Positions 1-12,249 of a stretch of DNA of 44,883 bases are shown here, piece after piece. The stretch covers positions 1 through 44,883 of the forward strand of contig NBNH01000039.1 in NCBI GenBank assembly GCA_004379115.1, given 5' to 3'. Position 1 is the first letter of the stretch, and the number at the start of each line of letters is the position of its first letter. The notes beneath the pieces were generated by a model that had not been told where the DNA came from, did not search any database, and worked only from the letters and a program-made list of their open reading frames with translations. Source of the DNA: Actinomycetales bacterium mxb001. Lineage in GTDB: Bacteria > Actinomycetota > Actinomycetes > S36-B12. Made by a program: the position numbers and the translations under genes.

Positions 1-1677
1 GCCAACAACTAGCGTGTCATCGCCGAGTGCAGCAAGAGCGGTGGGATCACCATCCAGGCCTTGAGCAAGCGGACTCCACATCGAGCCGTTCCAGGCTGAA
101 ATGCAGCGAAGTTCACCGGGGGACTCGGCCTCCACGGAGGTCATGACCTGCGCACCGAGAGTCCCACCGGCACCCACCGCGACAACCGTGTCATCAGCTG
201 CCTTACCGGGCTCGCCGGCATCACCGCGAGCCACCGACTGCCACTCGTTTGGCACTGTGCCCGTAGTACGCGAGGACCACGTGACGCCGTCGCGCGAGGT
301 CATGACCTGTCGCTCTGAAGCATTGCCGCTGTCCCCAACGGCGACGAACATGTCGCCGGCCCACGTGACGGACTTCCATGAATTCTCGTAGAAGGAACTT
401 GCCCGAGGCACCCACTTGATTCCGTCCTCGGAAGTCATGACCCGGGTGTCGTCCCCGCTAGATGCCACCGCCACGAATATGTTGTTTGCCCAGGTGACGG
501 ACTGCCAATCACGGTTGGGAACGCGCGTGGATGGTTGGAGCCAGTTCTCGCCGTCGGTTGAGTACATGACCCGCGTGTCGTCTCCACCTGAGGCCACCGC
601 CACAAACTTTGCACTTCCCCAGGCAACGGAGCTCCACGAGTTGGCAGAGGCCGCGGCACGAGGAGTCCACGTCGCACCATCGGCAGACGTCATCACGCGG
701 TTCGTCCCGCTGGATGCCACCGCAACAAACCTGGCTCCGCCTGGCAAAGTAGGCGTGGAATCACCCCAGGCGACCGACCTCCACGCGTTGGGATCGACGC
801 CGACAGTGCGCCCTATCCATGTGACGCCGTCGTTTGACGTCATCACTCGGGTACCCCCGCTCGACGCCACCGCCACAAAGGTGTCATCGTCAGCGTCAAT
901 GGCCGTGGAGTCATCGCCCCACGTGACGGACTGCCAAGCGCTCGCGGGGACTGGACCCGGTGGCTTGTCCCAATTGACTCCGTCAGAAGAGGTCATGACC
1001 GGTGTGTCATCGGCCGCGGAAGCTACGGCTACGAAACCTTCATCGCCGCCGATGATGCCGGTTGAGTCATCCCCCCACACGACGGAACTCCACGAGTCGT
1101 CACGAAGGGCAAGCGGGAGGGTGTGCGAGTTCCATCGCACCCCTGGCAGAGGCTTACAACTCCCGACACCTGGTCCTCCCACAGTGTCGTCAAATAGGCC
1201 CCCGGCATACAGGGAGTTGCCCATGACCGTGAGTGTCTTGACCTCGTTGTTGAAGCCACCTCCCACCGGCCGCCACGCCGTGTCGTCTTCACTCCACACC
1301 GCAATGCACTGGAGGGGATACTCCGCATCGTCACTGCAGTTGGCCTCGTTGTTGCCTCCGCCGCCGGTGTCATCGAAGAGTCCGCCCGCGTAGATGCTGT
1401 CGTCATACATCGCGAGGGCGTATACGGCTTGGTTCAGGCCCGGGTCCTGAAACGAATCATCACCGGTCCTGACCCTGATGCCCATCGGCGTCCAGTAGCC
1501 GAGGGTGTCGTCGCTTGCACCGGACCGCGGCATCACCCGCTCGGCCGCCTCCGCAGACCCGCTCCCCTGAGAGACCGACCCCACGGCCACCAACGAGGCC
1601 AGCACCGCCACGGCCAGGCCCACCGGAAGCCAGGCGCGCCCGGACGACGAGCGGCGCCGCGCGTACCTGCCGGTCAT
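1..1677 (-). CDS. Secreted/anchored repeat protein, beta-propeller-like (YAGG-type blades flanking about 7 'W-x-S-V-x-W...FVAVAS..RVMTS.DG..W' repeats); C-terminus beyond the window
   Basis: Own reverse-strand translation from ATG at 1677 is open through position 1 (559 codons, no stop, so absent from the ORF track). N-terminus MTGRYARRRSSSGRAWLPVGLAVAVLASLVAVGSVS resembles a signal/anchor. Repeats include SVTWGDDSTAIDADDDTFVAVASSGGTRVMTSNDGVTW. Confidence 0.85.
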   Translation of the reverse strand, partial: MTGRYARRRSSSGRAWLPVGLAVAVLASLVAVGSVSQGSGSAEAAERVMPRSGASDDTLGYWTPMGIRVRTGDDSFQDPGLNQAVYALAMYDDSIYAGGLFDDTGGGGNNEANCSDDAEYPLQCIAVWSEDDTAWRPVGGGFNNEVKTLTVMGNSLYAGGLFDDTVGGPGVGSCKPLPGVRWNSHTLPLALRDDSWSSVVWGDDSTGIIGGDEGFVAVASAADDTPVMTSSDGVNWDKPPGPVPASAWQSVTWGDDSTAIDADDDTFVAVASSGGTRVMTSNDGVTWIGRTVGVDPNAWRSVAWGDSTPTLPGGARFVAVASSGTNRVMTSADGATWTPRAAASANSWSSVAWGSAKFVAVASGGDDTRVMYSTDGENWLQPSTRVPNRDWQSVTWANNIFVAVASSGDDTRVMTSEDGIKWVPRASSFYENSWKSVTWAGDMFVAVGDSGNASERQVMTSRDGVTWSSRTTGTVPNEWQSVARGDAGEPGKAADDTVVAVGAGGTLGAQVMTSVEAESPGELRCISAWNGSMWSPLAQGLDGDPTALAALGDDTLVVG

Positions 1678-1699
1678 GGGGACGTCTCGATTCCGGGAT

Positions 1700-1720
1700 G
1701 GTGATCACGCCCTGATCACC
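1700..1720. promoter_or_regulatory. Perfect 8-bp inverted repeat GGTGATCA-CGCCC-TGATCACC, candidate operator or 5'-UTR hairpin of the propeller gene
   Basis: Read directly. It lies 23 bp upstream of the ATG at 1677. A TAGGGT -10-like hexamer on the minus strand sits just upstream (about 1733-1738). Confidence 0.55.
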
Positions 1721-1842
1721 AGGACGCCGCCACCCTACGACGCGACCGACCGATATGGGTGTTCTTGCGCCCACCCACGAGGGGATCTCAGTACGTCGCA
1801 CGGGGCCGGATACGCTCACGATCACCGAGACAAGGGAGAAGC

Positions 1843-2928
1843 GTGCCGCCCGAGGTCAACACCGACGCGCTCATGCGCGAGGTCCTCGCCATGGTCGCCC
1901 CCGGCACCCCCTTGCGCGACGGACTCGAGCGCATTCTGCGCGGACGCACCGGCGGTCTCATCGTCCTCGGTGAGGATGGGTCCCTCGACCACATCGCGCG
2001 CGGGGGCTTCGACATCAACGTCGACTTCATGGCCACCCGACTGCGCGAGCTCGCCAAGATGGACGGCGCGATCATCCTCGAGCGCGACGCCAGCCGGATC
2101 CTGCGCGCCAACGTCGCGCTCTTCCCCGACCCCTCGCTGCCCACCGACGAGACCGGCACGCGTCACAGCACCGCCGACCGCGTGTCGAAGGAAACCGGGA
2201 TACCGGTCGTGTCGGTGTCGAAGTCGATGTACACCGTCGCGATCTACGTCTCGGGGCGACGCCACGTGCTCGAGGAATCCTCCGCGATCCTCGCCCGTGC
2301 CAACCAGGCGCTCGCCACCCTCGAGCGCTACAAGATGCGCCTCGACGAGGTCAACGGCACGCTCTCGGCGGTCGAGATCGAGGACCTCGTCACCACGCGT
2401 GACGTCGTTGCCGTGGCCCAGCGCATCGAGATGGTGCTGCGCATTGCCCGCGAGATCGAGGGCTACATCATCGAGCTCGGTAGCGACGGGCGCCTGGTCT
2501 CCCTGCAGCTCGAAGAGCTCGTGGCCGGCATCGACAAGGAGCGGGTGCTCGTGCTGCGCGACTACGTGCCCTCCGGTGGCCATCGGCAGCGCAAGGTCGA
2601 CAAGGCGATCGAGCAGTTGGACGCGCTCACCGCGAGTGATCTGCTCGACCTCAGCGCAGTGGCCCGGGTCATCGGCTTCCCCGCGAGCGAAGACCTGCTC
2701 GAGCAGTCCGCGAGCCCGCGCGGCTATCGACTGCTCGCGCGCATCCCGCGCCTGCCCGACACGATCATGGATCGACTCGTCACGAAGTTCGGCTCACTGC
2801 AGAAGTTGCTGGCCGCGGGCATCGAAGACCTGCAGACAGTCGAGGGAGTCGGCGAGTCACGCGCCCGATCGGTGCGCGAGGGGCTGTCGCGGCTGGCCGA
2901 GAGCAGCATCCTCGACCGCTACGTCTGA
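1843..2928 (+). CDS. disA: DNA integrity scanning protein DisA (diadenylate cyclase)
   Basis: Translation has LRDGLERILRGRTGGLIVLG, KMDGAIILERDASRILRANV, PTDETGTRHSTADR and a C-terminal HhH region, closely matching actinobacterial DisA. GTG at 1843 preceded by AAGGGAGAA is preferred over the longer track start at 1759. Confidence 0.95.
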   Translation: MPPEVNTDALMREVLAMVAPGTPLRDGLERILRGRTGGLIVLGEDGSLDHIARGGFDINVDFMATRLRELAKMDGAIILERDASRILRANVALFPDPSLPTDETGTRHSTADRVSKETGIPVVSVSKSMYTVAIYVSGRRHVLEESSAILARANQALATLERYKMRLDEVNGTLSAVEIEDLVTTRDVVAVAQRIEMVLRIAREIEGYIIELGSDGRLVSLQLEELVAGIDKERVLVLRDYVPSGGHRQRKVDKAIEQLDALTASDLLDLSAVARVIGFPASEDLLEQSASPRGYRLLARIPRLPDTIMDRLVTKFGSLQKLLAAGIEDLQTVEGVGESRARSVREGLSRLAESSILDRYV

Positions 2929-2933
2929 GGCGC

Positions 2934-3572
2934 CTACTCCAGGCGGAGGGCGCTGGGAGCGCTGACGATCGCGCCATTGCGCCCCAGCACGGTGTATTCC
3001 CCCGCCTCAGCCATCGGCATATCGGGCGGGCAGCCCACCTCGGAGAGGTAGCCGTCCCAGGCCAGCTGGGTCTGGAAGGCCTCGCCCCGGTCGAGGGTGA
3101 TGATGTCCTTCTCCTCGCTGGGGTTGCAGTCATCGCTCGACCACACCCGCCAGTCGCCCGAGGTGATCTGCAGCTCATTGGCTCCCGGGCCGATGTCGCG
3201 CTTGCAGGCGAAGGTCCCGATGTTGGTCACCGTCAAGGTGAGCGTCGGGGTGGAGCCCACCGGGTAGATCGCCTCCTCGGCGCTGGCCTCGACCAGGATG
3301 TTCTCGTCGAGGCACTCGACCGGCTTGGTGTCGGTCGGCGACGGCGAGGCACTCGTGGGCGCTGGTTCCGGGCTGGGCGAGGCGCTCTGCGAGGTGGGAG
3401 CCGGCGTGGGCGTGGGCTCGGGGCCGGCATCGCCGCCCCCGCCGCTCGAGCGGCCGAAGATGAGCCACCACAGCAGCACGAGGATGAGAAGGAGGACGAC
3501 GAGCACGATGACGCGCCGGCGCCAGTAGACGCCGGGCGGCTCGGGCCCGACGGGCCACATCACCGTGCTCAC
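2934..3572 (-). CDS. Single-TM membrane protein with Pro/Ser/Thr-rich linker and extracytoplasmic domain, unknown function
   Basis: ORF with N-terminal TM (VIVLVVLLLILVLLWWLIF), linker PEPTPTPAPTSQSASPSPEPAPTSASPSP, and a C-terminal domain with several Cys. Confidence 0.8.
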   Translation of the reverse strand: MSTVMWPVGPEPPGVYWRRRVIVLVVLLLILVLLWWLIFGRSSGGGGDAGPEPTPTPAPTSQSASPSPEPAPTSASPSPTDTKPVECLDENILVEASAEEAIYPVGSTPTLTLTVTNIGTFACKRDIGPGANELQITSGDWRVWSSDDCNPSEEKDIITLDRGEAFQTQLAWDGYLSEVGCPPDMPMAEAGEYTVLGRNGAIVSAPSALRLE

Positions 3573-3605
3573 GGGTCAGCACGCTACCCGCTCCCCCCAG
3601 GGGGC

Positions 3606-4538
3606 ATGCCACCATCGGCCCCGATGCCTCGTGGAAATGACCCCGGTCAGGGGGGTCCGCACGCCTCAGCGGGTGCCCTGGCGACGTGGTTCGCCCGCAC
3701 GGGCCGAGCCCTGCCCTGGCGCCGCCCCCCGGCCCCCGGGCCCGGGCCGCACGGCTGGGGCGTCCTGGTCTCGGAGTTCATGCTGCAGCAGACGCCGGTC
3801 GATCGCGTCATCCCCGCGTGGACGGCCTGGATGGATCGCTGGCCCCAGCCGACCGACCTCGCCGCCGATTCACCGGCCGAGGCGATCCGCGCGTGGGGGC
3901 GACTGGGCTACCCGCGCCGAGCCAAGCGACTGCACGAAGCATCCGTCGTCATCGTCGAACGCCACGACGGACTCGTCCCCGACGTACACGAGCACCTGCT
4001 CGCCCTGCCCGGCGTCGGCGAGTACACGGCGGGTGCGGTCCGCGCATTCGCCTACGGCCAACCCGGGCTCGCGCTCGACACCAACGTCCGTCGCGTCCTC
4101 GCGCGACATGACCGCGGCCTGCCCGATGCTCTCGGCTCGGTGACGGTCGAGGAGCGACGTCGCGCTGCCGAACTCATGCCACCGGCCGACGGCGAGGGGG
4201 CCGCCTGGATGGCCGCCCTCATGGAGCTCGGGGCCCTGGTCTGCACGAGCCGCTCACCGCGCTGCGATGCCTGCCCCATCGCCGACAGTTGCGCCTGGCT
4301 GGCCCTCGGGCGACCGGCCGGCGAGGCACGCCGTCGGCAGGCGGCCTACGACGGATCCGACCGCCAGGCTCGGGGAGCGCTGCTGGCGGTGCTGCGGGCG
4401 AGCGACGCACCCGTCACCCAGCGGGCCCTCGACCTGGCGTGGCCCGATGCGATCCAGCGCGCTCGCGCACTCGACGGACTCGTGGCCGACGGGCTCGTCG
4501 TACCCGCAGCGCGTGGCCGGTGGTCACTGCCCGCGTGA
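3606..4538 (+). CDS. mutY: A/G-specific adenine glycosylase MutY
   Basis: VSEFMLQQTPVDRVIPAW, LPGVGEYTAGAVRAFAYGQPGLALDTNVRRV and Fe-S motif C-X6-C-X2-C-X5-C (CTSRSPRCDACPIADSC). Exact start uncertain. Confidence 0.93.
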   Translation: MPPSAPMPRGNDPGQGGPHASAGALATWFARTGRALPWRRPPAPGPGPHGWGVLVSEFMLQQTPVDRVIPAWTAWMDRWPQPTDLAADSPAEAIRAWGRLGYPRRAKRLHEASVVIVERHDGLVPDVHEHLLALPGVGEYTAGAVRAFAYGQPGLALDTNVRRVLARHDRGLPDALGSVTVEERRRAAELMPPADGEGAAWMAALMELGALVCTSRSPRCDACPIADSCAWLALGRPAGEARRRQAAYDGSDRQARGALLAVLRASDAPVTQRALDLAWPDAIQRARALDGLVADGLVVPAARGRWSLPA

Positions 4539-4551
4539 CGACCACGATCAC

Positions 4552-4608
4552 CTTGTTCGCGTTTCCGGCTGCTAAATCGGAAACTTGGCGACCAGAAACG
4601 CGAACAAG
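4552..4608. repeat. 57-bp palindrome with perfect 14-bp arms CTTGTTCGCGTTTC / GAAACGCGAACAAG and a competing inner hairpin GTTTCCG/CGGAAAC
   Basis: Arms 4552-4565 and 4595-4608 are exact reverse complements; inner arms 4561-4567 and 4578-4584. Located between convergent stops. Confidence 0.85.
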
Positions 4609-4620
4609 ACGCGGAGGGGG

Positions 4621-5106
4621 CTATGGCGTGAGGGCGGATTCGTTGGTGAGCGGGACGCGGTCGGACACGCGCACGGCGGTTCGCTCACCCATCGGTTCGT
4701 CGAGCGACACATCGACCCACGTGCGATCGCCCGCGATACCGATTCCCGCGCACTCCTGAGAGCCGCGCGGTGCCGCGCGAACCGCGGACACCTCGATGAC
4801 ATTGGGTCGCTCGATGACGCGGACGAGCACCTCGTCGCCGGTGCACAGGCCGGCCTCCGGGAGCGCGACAGCCACCTGGATCACCTGCGGATCGGAAGTC
4901 GATCGCCACGACACCGGGTCGAGCGGGGTCTCGGCGGTGCCGAGGGCGCGCAGTGGGCCGATGCCGGCCACGAGACCACCCGCGACAACGAGGGCAACGA
5001 CGACCGCGAGGCCGCCGAAGAGCCACCCCCAGAACGCGGGGGTGCGCCTTCGGCGGCGCGGCGCGTCGTATTCGCGCAGGCCGGGGATCAGCGGATCACG
5101 CGGCAT
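4621..5106 (-). CDS. Single-TM membrane protein, unknown function
   Basis: ORF with N-terminal basic segment and TM (FWGWLFGGLAVVVALVVAGGLVAG); no recognised domain. Confidence 0.75.
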   Translation of the reverse strand: MPRDPLIPGLREYDAPRRRRRTPAFWGWLFGGLAVVVALVVAGGLVAGIGPLRALGTAETPLDPVSWRSTSDPQVIQVAVALPEAGLCTGDEVLVRVIERPNVIEVSAVRAAPRGSQECAGIGIAGDRTWVDVSLDEPMGERTAVRVSDRVPLTNESALTP

Positions 5107-5118
5107 GCGAGAGCCCGA

Positions 5119-7626
<2,508 letters not shown>

Positions 7627-7725
7627 CCACTCCCTACTTCAGGGCCCTCCGTCGAGGACCTTGCCGATCCGACGCAGGCCGGGCCGGGCTGGTTCGATGC
7701 TAGCGCCGCTCCCCCGGGGTCACCC

Positions 7726-7739
7726 GTTCGCGCCCTGGG
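7726..7739 (-). promoter_or_regulatory. Weak candidate ClgR-like box upstream of clpC
   Basis: GTTCGC-N5-GGG on the plus strand, one mismatch from GTTCGC-N5-GCG, about 24 bp upstream of a TAGCAT -10-like hexamer (7697-7702). Confidence 0.25.
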
Positions 7740-7810
7740 GGGCTGACTCATGGGTAACGCCTGGGGCGGCCGAAGCCTTCCCGGGCCGATTCCGCTCAGG
7801 GCGGACGCCC

Positions 7811-8572
7811 CTAGCGGCGCAGGGCGGCCCGTAGGCCAGCCACGATCCAGTCGGCGTACTGGCGCTGGCCGGCCGGGTCCTTCATGCGGCGGGCCTCGGT
7901 GGCGTTTCGCATATTGCCCGACTCCAGCAGGATCACCGGGACGTCGGAGAAGTTGAGGGTCGAGATGGTCGGGGTGATCATCATCTGGCCCGAGACGTAC
8001 GTCGATCGGGGTGCTCCGGCGGCAGCCATGCCCGAGACGAACCGCTTGCCGAGCCGGATCGACTTCGAAGAAATGTCGTCAGTCCAGCCCTTGATGACCG
8101 AGGGGACCATGACGTAGAAGCCGTAGCCCGACGAGTCTGCCCCGTCGGCGTGAATGGACAGCATGAGGTCGGCACCGACCTTGGCCCCGAAGGCCCCGCG
8201 CTCGTTGACGCACGGACCCCACTTCTTCCAGGAGTTGGAGTGCCGGGTCATGCGCACGTCGGCGCCGAGAGCCTCGAGTTGTGCCTTGACCTGCTGGGCG
8301 ACGTTCCAGGTGAAGGTCGCCTCGGGGAATCCGTCGTTGGTGGCGGTGCCCGACGTGTTGCAGATCTTGGTCTCGTATCCGTTGAAGTGGGTCTTGGCGA
8401 GCTCGTCGAAGTTGGCCGGGTTGGAGTTGCCGAGTTGATGGCCCGGATCGAGGGCGATGACGAGCCCGGCCAGCGGTTGGTCCGCCGCGGGAGTGGGAGC
8501 GGCAGATGCCGCGGGGGTCAGCGCGAGCGCGGCCGCCGCGATGACGAGCCCACCGGCGATCAGGCGCTTCAT
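7811..8572 (-). CDS. N-acetylmuramoyl-L-alanine amidase (Amidase_3 family), secreted
   Basis: Signal peptide [54 protein letters not shown] and VILLESGNMRN motifs. Start at 8572 overlaps the upstream stop (TGATG); the track ORF is over-extended to 8884. Confidence 0.9.
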   Translation of the reverse strand: MKRLIAGGLVIAAAALALTPAASAAPTPAADQPLAGLVIALDPGHQLGNSNPANFDELAKTHFNGYETKICNTSGTATNDGFPEATFTWNVAQQVKAQLEALGADVRMTRHSNSWKKWGPCVNERGAFGAKVGADLMLSIHADGADSSGYGFYVMVPSVIKGWTDDISSKSIRLGKRFVSGMAAAGAPRSTYVSGQMMITPTISTLNFSDVPVILLESGNMRNATEARRMKDPAGQRQYADWIVAGLRAALRR

Positions 8573-9072
8573 CACAGCACCCGGAGCATGCGTCGGTTGC
8601 CGAGCGTGTTGGGCTTCACCCGCTCCAGGTCGAGGAACTCGGCGACTCCCTCGTCGTAGCTCTGCAGCAGTTGCTCGAAGACCTCCTGATCGACGGGGCT
8701 GCCGTCGATCTCGTGGAAGCCGTGGGCGGCGAAGAACTCGACCTCGAAGGTCAGGCAGAACAGGCGGGCCAGGCCCAGGTCGTAGGCGCGGGCGATGAGG
8801 GCATCGAGGATGCGACCCCCCACGCCGCGATGCTGGTAGTCGGGATCGACGGCCAGGGTGCGGATCTCGGCGAGGTCCTCCCACAGCACGTGCAGCGCAC
8901 CGCAGCCCACGACGTTGCCGTCGATCTCGGCGACGAGGAACTCCTGCACGTCTTCATAGAGCGTGACGGGTGCCTTCGCGAGCAGACGACCGTCGGCCGT
9001 GAACAGGCCGACGAGCCGCCGCACGGTCTGGACATCGGGCGTGCGTGCCGGTCGGAGCGTGATCTCGGTCAT
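8572..9072 (-). CDS. argA: GNAT amino-acid N-acetyltransferase (ArgA-like, Rv2747-type)
   Basis: [40 protein letters not shown] and [25 protein letters not shown] resemble mycobacterial Rv2747. Confidence 0.85.
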   Translation of the reverse strand: MTEITLRPARTPDVQTVRRLVGLFTADGRLLAKAPVTLYEDVQEFLVAEIDGNVVGCGALHVLWEDLAEIRTLAVDPDYQHRGVGGRILDALIARAYDLGLARLFCLTFEVEFFAAHGFHEIDGSPVDQEVFEQLLQSYDEGVAEFLDLERVKPNTLGNRRMLRVL

Positions 9073-10577
9073 CGCTCGGGCTTCACGAGCGGGAAGAGGA
9101 TGGTCTCGCGGATGCCGAGCCCGGTGAGCGACATGAGCAGACGGTCGATGCCGAGGCCCACACCACCGGCTGGCGGCATGCCGATCTCGAGCGCGCGCAG
9201 GAAGTCCTCGTCGACCGGCATGGCCTCGTCATCGCCACGCGCACCCTGCGCGGCCTGCGCCACGAGGCGCTCGCGCTGGATGACGGGATCGGCCAGCTCG
9301 GAGTAGCCCGTCGCCTGCTCGTAGCCGTTGACGTAGAGGTCCCACTTCTCGACGACGCCCGGCCGATCGGGGTGATGACGAGTGAGCGGCGACGTGTCTT
9401 CGGGGAAGTCGAAGACGAACGTCGGCCCGGTGAAGGTGGGGACGACCAACTCCTCGAAGAGTTCCTCGACGCACTTGCCGGGCAGCCAGTGCGGCTGCGG
9501 CTCGATGCCATGCGCCTTGCACAGCTCACGTAGTTCGGACTCGGGGGTGGCCGGACTCAGTTCGCGACCGACCGCGGCCGAGGTCGCGGCGTACAGATCG
9601 ACATCGGTCCAGTCACCGGAGAGGTCGTGAACGCTGCCGTCGGCGTGAGTGACGACGAGACCACCGGTGGCCGCGACGGCGGCCTCCTGGATGATCTCGC
9701 GTGTGATGCGCGCCATGTCGCGGTAGTCGGCGTAGGCCTGGTAGAACTCCAACGCGACGTATTCGGGTGAGTGCGTGGAGTCGGCACCCTCGTTGCGGAA
9801 GTTGCGATTGATCTCGAAGACGCGCTCGAGGCCGCCCACGAGTGCCCGCTTCAAGAACAGTTCGGGCGCGATGCGCAGGTACAACTCCATGTCGAAGGCA
9901 TGTGATCGCGTGACGAACGGTCGGGCCGTGGCCCCGCCCTGCTGGGTCTGCAGAAGCGGCGTCTCGATCTCGAGGTAGCCGCGATCGATGAGGCTGTGGC
10001 GAATGCTCGCTTCGGTCGATACCCGCACCCGGGCCATCTCGCGCGCCTCGGGGCGCACGATCAGGTCGACGTAGCGCTGGCGCACGCGCGTCTCCTCCGA
10101 CAGCGGCTTGTGCGCCACCGGCAGGGGGCGCAACGACTTGGTGGCCATGCGCCACTCGTCCGCGAGCACCGACAGCTCGCCGCGCTTGGAGGTGATGACC
10201 TCGCCGGACACGAAGACGTGATCGCCGATGTCGACGTACTGCTTCCAGGACTCCAGAGGGTCCTCTCCCACGCTGGCCAGGGAGAGCATCGCCTGGATCT
10301 CGGTGCCGTCACCGGCGCGCAGCGTGGCGAAGCACAACTTGCCGGTGTTGCGCTGGAAGATCACGCGCCCAGCGATGCCCACACGGTCGCCGGTGGCAAC
10401 GTCGATGTCGAGGTCGGGATAGGCAGCGCGGACCTGGGCGATCGAGTGCGTGACCGGCAGCCTGACCGGATAGGGATCGTGGCCGGAGGCAAGGAGGCGC
10501 TCGCGCTTATCGCGCCGAACCCGCATCTGCTCGGGCAGGTCGTCGCCTGCCTCGAGGGTGTCTGCGTCGTCGGCCAC
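9069..10577 (-). CDS. lysS: Lysyl-tRNA synthetase, class II
   Basis: 502 aa; [34 protein letters not shown] and [27 protein letters not shown] class II motifs. Confidence 0.97.
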   Translation of the reverse strand: MADDADTLEAGDDLPEQMRVRRDKRERLLASGHDPYPVRLPVTHSIAQVRAAYPDLDIDVATGDRVGIAGRVIFQRNTGKLCFATLRAGDGTEIQAMLSLASVGEDPLESWKQYVDIGDHVFVSGEVITSKRGELSVLADEWRMATKSLRPLPVAHKPLSEETRVRQRYVDLIVRPEAREMARVRVSTEASIRHSLIDRGYLEIETPLLQTQQGGATARPFVTRSHAFDMELYLRIAPELFLKRALVGGLERVFEINRNFRNEGADSTHSPEYVALEFYQAYADYRDMARITREIIQEAAVAATGGLVVTHADGSVHDLSGDWTDVDLYAATSAAVGRELSPATPESELRELCKAHGIEPQPHWLPGKCVEELFEELVVPTFTGPTFVFDFPEDTSPLTRHHPDRPGVVEKWDLYVNGYEQATGYSELADPVIQRERLVAQAAQGARGDDEAMPVDEDFLRALEIGMPPAGGVGLGIDRLLMSLTGLGIRETILFPLVKPER

Positions 10578-10591
10578 GGACGCAAGGGTAG

Positions 10592-11349
<758 letters not shown>

Positions 11350-11353
<4 letters not shown>

Positions 11354-12249
11354 GTCGTCTCCCTCAGGTCGGCACCGATATCGAGCACGGGGGCGGAGTG
11401 GGTCAGGGCGCCGACCGCCACGAAGTCAACACCCGTGGCTGCTACCGCGGGTGCCATCTCGAGCGTCAGGCCCCCGGAGGCCTCGAGTTGGGCCCGCCCC
11501 GCCACTCGACGAACGGCCTCGGCCATCCGATCGGGCGTGAAGTTGTCGAGCAGGACGAGATCAGCACCAGCTGCCACGACATCGTCGAGTTGCTCGAGGG
11601 AATCCACCTCGACCTCGACCGGGATGCCCGGGAACTGTCGACGGACGGCGTCGAAGGCAGCGGCCACGCCACCGGCCGCGACCACGTGGTTGTCCTTGAC
11701 GAGGGCCGCATCGGAGAGCGACATGCGGTGGTTGACACCTCCGCCGCAGCGCACGGCGTACTTCTCTAGTGCGCGCATCCCCGGCGTGGTCTTGCGTGTG
11801 TCGCGCACGCGGGTGCCGGATGGCCCGAGTGCATTCACCCACGTGTGCGTCAGCGTTGCCACGCCCGAAAGATGGCACAGCAGGTTGAGCGCGGTGCGCT
11901 CCGCGAGGAGCAGGTCACGCGTGGGACCCACGGCGCTCACCAGGACGTCGCCCCGCTTCACTGAGCTTCCGTCGGCCGTGAACGACGCGGCAACCCGTCC
12001 CGAAGAGGCGATCTCGAACACTGCTGCGGCGACGGGGGCTCCGGCCACGACGCCGTCGGCGCGCGCCACCAGGTCGAGGATCGACCGCTGGTCCGAAGGA
12101 ACCGTGGCGACCGAGGTGACGTCGACGCCACCGGCCAAGTCTTCGGCGATGGCACGCTGGATAAGGTCGATGACGGCGTCGGTGTCGAGATGCGCGGCGG
12201 CGAGTGCGGCCGCGGTGCTGGCCGACAGTTCGCTGGCGTCGCTAGTCAT
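11350..12249 (-). CDS. nadC: Nicotinate-nucleotide diphosphorylase (carboxylating)
   Basis: AERTALNLLCHLSGVATLTHTWV, DTRKTTPGMRALEKYAVRCGGGVNHRMSLSDAALVKDNH, EVEVDSLEQ. Confidence 0.97.

Noticed and set aside
1-1100. Possible CRISPR-like array (regularly spaced GTCATGACC-type repeats)
   Set aside because: Spacing and variation follow codon-phased protein repeats in an open reading frame, not direct repeats with unique spacers.
416-1393. 325-aa plus-strand ORF
   Set aside because: Antisense to the propeller repeats; its own repeats (EVMTRVSSPLDATATN) are the reverse complement of the real repeat units.
1822-2583. 253-aa antisense ORF in disA
   Set aside because: Asp/Glu/His/Val-rich antisense frame of a well-identified gene; no domain.
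1676-2965. 429-aa plus-strand ORF overlapping disA
   Set aside because: Out of frame with disA, Ser/Arg/Pro-rich low-complexity composition typical of a shifted frame in high-GC DNA.
7811-8884. 357-aa version of the amidase
   Set aside because: Arg/Pro-rich extension reads through the GNAT gene; a signal peptide begins at 8572.
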